Shown piece after piece: positions 59,386 through 64,000 of a DNA stretch of 64,000 bases. The stretch lies in NCBI GenBank assembly GCA_963557065.1, contig CAUWCT010000001.1, forward strand, positions 127,527 to 191,526, read 5' to 3'. The notes beneath the pieces were generated by a model. It ran no database searches. It saw nothing but the letters and a program-made list of their open reading frames with translations, and was not told the origin of the DNA. The stretch is from UMGS1370 sp963557065 (lineage in GTDB: Bacteria > Bacillota > Clostridia > Lachnospirales > Lachnospiraceae). Position 1 is the stretch's first letter. Every line of letters starts with the position of its first letter. Made by a program: the position numbers and the translations under genes.

Positions 59386-60606
59386 TTACAGCAAAAATTC
59401 GCTGAGCACATAGTTGCTGATATCAATTCCCCAGTCTGTCAGGGCAAGGCGGCTTCCCTCTTCTTTTAAAAGTCCGTTTGCAATCAGCCTGTCTACCTTA
59501 TCTCCGTATACACTTCTGATTCGCACCCCAAAATTAGCGGCAAAGTCAATATCCGATACGCCCCTCATCATACGAAGTCCCAAAAACATAAACTCTTCCA
59601 TTTTGGACTTGCGGGTCTGAGGTTCTACATTCTGGTACAGCTTTACAAGACCGTCATTTAAAAAATCCAACTCCAGATATGTGGATAAATCGGTCTCATT
59701 GGAAAACCTGGAACCATGAAAACAGGAAGACGCCCCCAGGCCCAGCCCCAGATATTCACTTCCTGTCCAATATCCAATATTGTGGCGGCATTCAAATCCG
59801 GGTTTGGCGTAATTGGAAATCTCATACCGATGGTATCCCTGGTGTTCCAGAAACTCTCTGGTAATCTGATACATCTTCCGTTCTGTCTCTTCGTCCGGAA
59901 GAGGAAGCCACTCCTTTGCTGGCCCGCAGTTATCACCTGCCGGACACGAACAGCCGCCTTTGTTTTGGGAAGCGCCCTCTCCATAATAATCCCAGAACGG
60001 AGTGTTTTCTTCTATAATTAAACTATAAGCAGAAATATGCTCCGGCTTTAACATGGCCACCTTTTTTAAAGTGTTTTTCCAGGATTCCAAGGTCTGGCCC
60101 GGAAGAGCAGACATCAGATCCACATTAACACTCCAGAACCCTGCCTGTCTGGCCCGCTCAAAGCTTTTTAAAAACTCTTCAAAGGTATGGATTCTTCCAA
60201 GGGCTTTTAGTTCCCGGTTATCAGCAGACTGGAGTCCAAGGCTTATCCGGTTAATTCCGCACCCTCTGTATACATCCAGTTTCTGAGGATCTAATGTGCC
60301 GGGATTCGCCTCGATTGTAATTTCCGCATCCGGCGCAATGTCAAAATACAGCCGGATTGTCTCCACCACTGCCCGGATCAGTCCTGCCTCTAAAATAGAG
60401 GGCGTACCTCCGCCTATAAAAATCGTGGTCACCTGATACCCGTCGCTGGACAGACTGGCTGCATGGATTTCTTCTAAAAGCTGTCTGATATAATTTTCGT
60501 GCACAGACGCCAGCGCCCGAAAGGATAAAAAATCACAGTACAGGCATTTTCTGGCACAAAATGGAATGTGCACATATAGTTCCAATGGTTTTTTCTTATT
60601 CATCAT
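59386..60606 (-). CDS. hemW: Heme chaperone HemW (radical SAM)
   Basis: A 406-residue protein of the HemN-like group. The radical SAM cluster is CARKCLYCDF; HemW lacks the extra cysteine of true coproporphyrinogen dehydrogenases, consistent with a heme-handling role. The GGGTPS motif (IFIGGGTPSIL) and ISLGLQSADNRELKALGR are present. The C-terminal HemN_C domain ends with LADTGIDISNYVLSEF-type sequence. A cysteine-rich insert (SQNKGGCSCPAGDNCGPA, about residues 205-222) is unusual. It overlaps lepA by 11 nt; lepA-hemW is a conserved pair in Firmicutes. Confidence 0.94.
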   Translation of the reverse strand: MMNKKKPLELYVHIPFCARKCLYCDFLSFRALASVHENYIRQLLEEIHAASLSSDGYQVTTIFIGGGTPSILEAGLIRAVVETIRLYFDIAPDAEITIEANPGTLDPQKLDVYRGCGINRISLGLQSADNRELKALGRIHTFEEFLKSFERARQAGFWSVNVDLMSALPGQTLESWKNTLKKVAMLKPEHISAYSLIIEENTPFWDYYGEGASQNKGGCSCPAGDNCGPAKEWLPLPDEETERKMYQITREFLEHQGYHRYEISNYAKPGFECRHNIGYWTGSEYLGLGLGASSCFHGSRFSNETDLSTYLELDFLNDGLVKLYQNVEPQTRKSKMEEFMFLGLRMMRGVSDIDFAANFGVRIRSVYGDKVDRLIANGLLKEEGSRLALTDWGIDISNYVLSEFLL

Positions 60607-62413
60607 CCAGTTTCAGCACACTCATAAAGGCTTTCTGCGGAATCTCCACATTGCCTATCTGGCGCATTCTCTTCTTTCCTTCCTTCTGTTTTTCCAGAAG
60701 TTTTCTCTTTCGGCTGATATCGCCGCCGTAACACTTGGCCAGCACGTCTTTTCGCATGGCCTTCACTGTCTCTCTGGCAATAATTTTTCCTCCCACTGCT
60801 GCCTGGATCGGAATCTCAAACAGATGACGGGGAATTTCCTCTTTTAATTTTTCGCACATCTTTCTGCCTCTTTCATAGGCAGAACCGGCAAACACAATAA
60901 AGGAAAGGGCGTCTACTTCTTCTCTGTTTACCAGAATGTCCAGCTTTACAAGTTCAGACTGCTCATATCCCTTTAAATCATAATCAAAGGACGCGTATCC
61001 TCTGGATCGGGATTTCAATGCATCAAAAAAGTCATAGATAATCTCATTTAACGGCAGTTCATATTTTAAAAGCGCTCTGGTTCCTTCGATGTACTCCATG
61101 CCCAGATAAACGCCTCTTCGCTCCTGACAAAGCTGCATGATGGCGCCTACATATTCAGTGGTCACCATAATTTCAGCGGAAACAATGGGTTCCTCCATAT
61201 ATTCAATCTCAGACGGGTCCGGCAGGTTAGACGGATTGGTCAGTTCAATCATCTCGCCGTTGGTTTTGTGCACCCGGTAGATAACGCCCGGGGCTGTGGT
61301 AACCAGATCCAGATTATATTCCCGTTCCAGACGTTCTTCAATAATATCTAAATGAAGCAGTCCCAAAAATCCGCACCGGAATCCGAATCCCAGAGCCAGG
61401 GACGTCTCCGGCTCAAAATGCAGAGCCGCATCGTTTAGCTGAAGTTTTTCCAGAGCATCTCTTAAATCCGGATATTTGGCGCTGTCTGCCGGGTACAGTC
61501 CGCAGTACACCATGGGAGTCACCTTTTTATATCCCGGAAGGGGTTCTGCGCAGGGGTTATATTTATCCGTAATGGTATCGCCTACCATGGTTTCTTTTAA
61601 GTTTTTAATGCTGGCCGTAATATAGCCTACCATCCCGGCTGTCAGTTCTTCGCATGGGATAAACTGGCCTGCTCCAAAGTATCCTACTTCTACTACTTCT
61701 TCCTCTGCCCCGGTCGCCATCATCTTGATGGTGGTTCCCTTTTTTACGGTTCCTTCTTTGATCCGGCAAAAGACAATGACACCCCGATAAGAATCGTAAA
61801 TCGAGTCAAAAATCAGCGCTTTTAAAGGTGCCTCTTTGTCTCCTGCGGGACATGGGATTTTCTCTACAATGGCTTCCAGCACGTCTTCTACATTTAATCC
61901 GGTTTTTGCGGAAATCCTGGGGGCGTCGTGGGCCTCAATGCCAATCACATCCTCTATCTCTGCTGCAACCCGATCCGGATCTGCGCTGGGAAGATCGATT
62001 TTGTTGATCACCGGGAACACATCCAAATCATGATCCAGAGCCAGATACACATTTGCCAGGGTCTGGGCCTCGATTCCCTGGGCTGCGTCCACTACCAGAA
62101 TAGCCCCGTCGCAGGCGGCAAGACTTCTGGAAACTTCGTAATTAAAGTCCACATGGCCTGGAGTATCGATCAAATTGAAAATATATTCTTCTCCGTCTTT
62201 TGCCTTGTATACAGTCCGCACCGTCTGGGCTTTAATGGTAATGCCTCTCTCCCGTTCCAGATCCATATTGTCTAATACCTGAGCCTGCATCTCCCTGCTG
62301 GTAAGAAGGCCGGTTTTTTCAATGATCCGATCTGCCAGGGTTGATTTGCCATGATCAATGTGGGCAATAATACAAAAATTGCGGATTTTGCTTTGGTCTA
62401 TCGTAATCGCCAT
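60596..62413 (-). CDS. lepA: Elongation factor 4 (LepA)
   Basis: A 605-residue translational GTPase that acts on stalled or misassembled ribosomes. G1 is AHIDHGKST, switch I contains RERGITIKAQT, G3 is DTPGHVDF and G4 is NKIDLPSADP. Domains II, III and V follow, and the unique C-terminal domain (YYGGDISRKRKLLEKQKEGKKRMRQIG in shortened form) is complete. The ATG at 62413 fits the usual length of about 600; upstream frame is not supported. It lies 149 nt after spoIIP and overlaps hemW. Confidence 0.97.
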   Translation of the reverse strand: MAITIDQSKIRNFCIIAHIDHGKSTLADRIIEKTGLLTSREMQAQVLDNMDLERERGITIKAQTVRTVYKAKDGEEYIFNLIDTPGHVDFNYEVSRSLAACDGAILVVDAAQGIEAQTLANVYLALDHDLDVFPVINKIDLPSADPDRVAAEIEDVIGIEAHDAPRISAKTGLNVEDVLEAIVEKIPCPAGDKEAPLKALIFDSIYDSYRGVIVFCRIKEGTVKKGTTIKMMATGAEEEVVEVGYFGAGQFIPCEELTAGMVGYITASIKNLKETMVGDTITDKYNPCAEPLPGYKKVTPMVYCGLYPADSAKYPDLRDALEKLQLNDAALHFEPETSLALGFGFRCGFLGLLHLDIIEERLEREYNLDLVTTAPGVIYRVHKTNGEMIELTNPSNLPDPSEIEYMEEPIVSAEIMVTTEYVGAIMQLCQERRGVYLGMEYIEGTRALLKYELPLNEIIYDFFDALKSRSRGYASFDYDLKGYEQSELVKLDILVNREEVDALSFIVFAGSAYERGRKMCEKLKEEIPRHLFEIPIQAAVGGKIIARETVKAMRKDVLAKCYGGDISRKRKLLEKQKEGKKRMRQIGNVEIPQKAFMSVLKLDDE

Positions 62414-62562
62414 ATTTATCGGTTCCTCTTTCTTTCTATCTGTCATCCGTTGTCGCAATCCGCGCGCAGCCTGTATGTTCTGCCGCGAATCCTACTCTTG
62501 AAAAATATAACATTTTTTTCTATTCCTTGCAACTGTCTGTGAAAACTCTCTGCCTGGTTTTC

Positions 62563-63858
62563 TTACTTTCCGGTTAAAACTTCTTCCAGAATCTCTGCCA
62601 GGGGCTCCATGGCGTTTTTTGCCTCCTCAAAGGTATTGGTCTGGGCTCCTACTTCGATTAGAGAAGAACGCGGCCGTAAATGAAGATTATACCGCAGACC
62701 TTTTAAATAAATCTTTCTGGTATATCCCGGATAATCCTGGGCTGCTTTTAACTGCATCTGGAAACTGAACGCCAGATTTTCATTTAAATAGGGGTTCGGC
62801 AGGTATTCCACAGGTCCCTCCGGCGTGCGGCTTAAGCCGTTGAAAAACATAATCTGCGCAGTGGGCTTTCCGTTAATCTCTGTGGCCAGACGGGTATTTT
62901 CCCCCACTCCGTCCCGGTGAATGTCCAAAACCACCTGAATCTGGGGATTTTCCTGCAAAATCCCGGTAATCCCCTCCAGCGCATAAGTATAAGCCTTGTT
63001 TCGGTCCAGTTTTCCATTGACCAGATCGTACTGGCTCCGATCATGAATTACTCCGAATCCTTTTTGCTGTAAAAGCTCTGTCAAATAGTCCCCTACCTCT
63101 ACAATGGTCTGATTTTCTCCCGAATCTGCAAACGCTTCCTGGGAATGGGAGTGGTAAATCAAAATCTGAGGGATGCTGCTGTCTTTTGCTATCGTCAGGT
63201 CCTTATCCAACATTGCTTCTGCCTGGAACTGTTCCCTTAAAGCTGTAGTGGATGTATGAACATTATAAAATGTTTTCATCAGAAAATCATAGTCTGCCAA
63301 CTGCGCCATATTGTATGCCGGACGTTCTTCCTGAACGCCAACCTGTGTTTCCCCTTCTGTCTGACCAGTCTTTACAGCCTGTTCCTCCTGCGTTTTTCCC
63401 TCCTCCTTTGCCAAATTTGTCTCCTGCCCGCTTTCCTCATTTCCATATCTGGCAAGGTACTCATGTTCTATGTAAAACTGTCTGCTCTCCAGAAAATCCC
63501 GGTAAGCCGGGTCCTGTCCCTCTGCCAGTTTTTTTCTGTCTGTTTCTCCTTTCTCATAGGTATTCCAGGGATTCAGGCGGTCTAAGCAGGCCAATACAGA
63601 GTCCTCTTCTCCCCCAAACGCCTCCATTTTCCCACTGTCTTCCTTTTCTAAGAAACTGTGATTCCACAATAATTCCACTATTTTTCCAGCCAGGCTGCTG
63701 CCCTTTTGGGACAGACTGACCCCCTCATTTTCCCACTTTATCCTTGTTTCTGTCAGCCAGTTTCTGCACTGATACAGTCCCAGCAGCGCCAGAAATATAC
63801 ACAGCGCTGCTAACATCCCTATCCGAATCCATTCTGTAATTGTTTTCTTTCCCCGCAT
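62563..63858 (-). CDS. spoIIP: Stage II sporulation protein P
   Basis: A 431-residue membrane-anchored peptidoglycan amidase/endopeptidase needed for engulfment of the forespore together with SpoIID and SpoIIM. It has an N-terminal helix at about residues 13-31, then a long poorly conserved Glu/Gln-rich linker. The catalytic SpoIIP domain starts near 225 with ILIYHSHSQEAFADSG (zinc histidine) and includes VVLDIHRDGVG and SSLIEVGAQTNTFEEA. Its position before lepA and hemW is the standard order in spore formers; gpr would be expected just outside the window. It marks the organism as a potential sporulator. Confidence 0.95.
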   Translation of the reverse strand: MRGKKTITEWIRIGMLAALCIFLALLGLYQCRNWLTETRIKWENEGVSLSQKGSSLAGKIVELLWNHSFLEKEDSGKMEAFGGEEDSVLACLDRLNPWNTYEKGETDRKKLAEGQDPAYRDFLESRQFYIEHEYLARYGNEESGQETNLAKEEGKTQEEQAVKTGQTEGETQVGVQEERPAYNMAQLADYDFLMKTFYNVHTSTTALREQFQAEAMLDKDLTIAKDSSIPQILIYHSHSQEAFADSGENQTIVEVGDYLTELLQQKGFGVIHDRSQYDLVNGKLDRNKAYTYALEGITGILQENPQIQVVLDIHRDGVGENTRLATEINGKPTAQIMFFNGLSRTPEGPVEYLPNPYLNENLAFSFQMQLKAAQDYPGYTRKIYLKGLRYNLHLRPRSSLIEVGAQTNTFEEAKNAMEPLAEILEEVLTGK

Positions 63859-63919
63859 ACCATCACCTGACCTCTTATCAAGGTATGCCGGTTTATGCGC
63901 AAAATGAACTTCTATCTTC

Positions 63920-64000
63920 GTAACAGTTCAGCCATGCATCTTCTTGTCCGCCCTATGAAGATTCAGACAGAAAAACTCTTATGAAAACAAGCTTTCGACG
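63920..64000. mobile_element. Palindromic miniature element, copy C (cut by window edge)
   Basis: Starts with the perfect terminal repeat GTAACAGTTCAGCCATGC, followed by CATCTTCTTGTCCGCC and the left arm GAAGATTCAGACA of the long hairpin, like copy A. The small hairpin between them is shortened. The other end lies outside the window. Confidence 0.8.

Noticed and set aside
1..64000. CRISPR arrays, tRNA and rRNA genes, prophage
   Set aside because: No regularly spaced repeats, no cloverleaf-like or rRNA sequence and no phage structural genes were seen by eye.

Overview
The window reads as chromosome of a spore-forming Clostridia bacterium, most likely of the Lachnospiraceae type. The evidence is the spoIIP-lepA-hemW ... 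hrcA-grpE-dnaK-dnaJ ... prmA-rsmE ... mtaB order, the ireB-ruvX-DUF1292 ... mltG-trmR-trhP cluster, strong Gram-positive Shine-Dalgarno (SD) sequences, lipobox lipoproteins, and YesM/YesN-type sugar regulation. No species is claimed. I saw no rRNA, tRNA or CRISPR array.

Left end (1-3.8 kb): the N-terminal part of a methyltransferase, a SEC-C protein, a phosphofructokinase with pyrophosphate-type motifs, a cell-wall amidase with choline-binding-like repeats, and a small hypothetical gene. From 3.9 to 16.1 kb lies a carbohydrate locus on the minus strand: a YesM-type sensor kinase, YesN-type response regulator and solute-binding lipoprotein, then a second binding lipoprotein, two ABC permeases, a Gfo/Idh/MocA oxidoreductase and a GH29 alpha-L-fucosidase. 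A 2.2-kb graveyard (10.0-12.24 kb) cuts this locus in two. It holds an IS200 transposase without a start codon, pieces that look like an integrative conjugative element, a frameshifted gene that may be a restriction enzyme, and the first 54 codons of an IS3-family OrfA.

From 16.3 to 20.7 kb a divergent AraC-type regulator faces a GPH-family symporter, a metal-dependent amidohydrolase and a creatininase-family hydrolase: a compact catabolic module of unknown substrate with a clear 21-bp direct-repeat operator candidate. A gene-poor stretch (20.7-21.4 kb) follows. It has a consensus promoter and a terminator-like hairpin on the minus strand and may encode a ncRNA of about 490 nt. Then come a decayed MATE gene and two intact MATE exporters.

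From 24.6 to 52.9 kb almost everything is minus-strand core housekeeping: glyQS, a lipoprotein, recO, era, an M16C peptidase, a YdcF protein, trhP/trmR (tRNA U34 modification), an MltG fragment-like protein, RNase J, DUF1292, ruvX, ireB, mtaB, thiI, cysteine desulfurase, rsmE, prmA, a transglutaminase-like protein and the CIRCE-controlled hrcA-grpE-dnaK-dnaJ operon. Plus-strand islands are an HPr-like gene lacking the active-site histidine and a citrate synthase divergent from a MarR regulator. The right end has two paralogous secreted 3D-domain proteins, a MutS2-like ATPase without Smr domain, a group II intron sitting exactly behind a terminator hairpin, hemW, lepA and spoIIP.

The most unusual signal is a family of non-coding palindromic elements. 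Two complete copies of about 150 bp have matching 18-bp terminal inverted repeats and 8-bp target duplications (26.8 and 32.4 kb). A third starts at the right edge of the window and at least one solitary end remains at 19.8 kb. One copy supplies the last 14 codons and stop of recO. A related two-unit hairpin array with covarying arms lies upstream of hrcA. Coordinates were read by eye, and family assignments rest on motif recognition, not searches.
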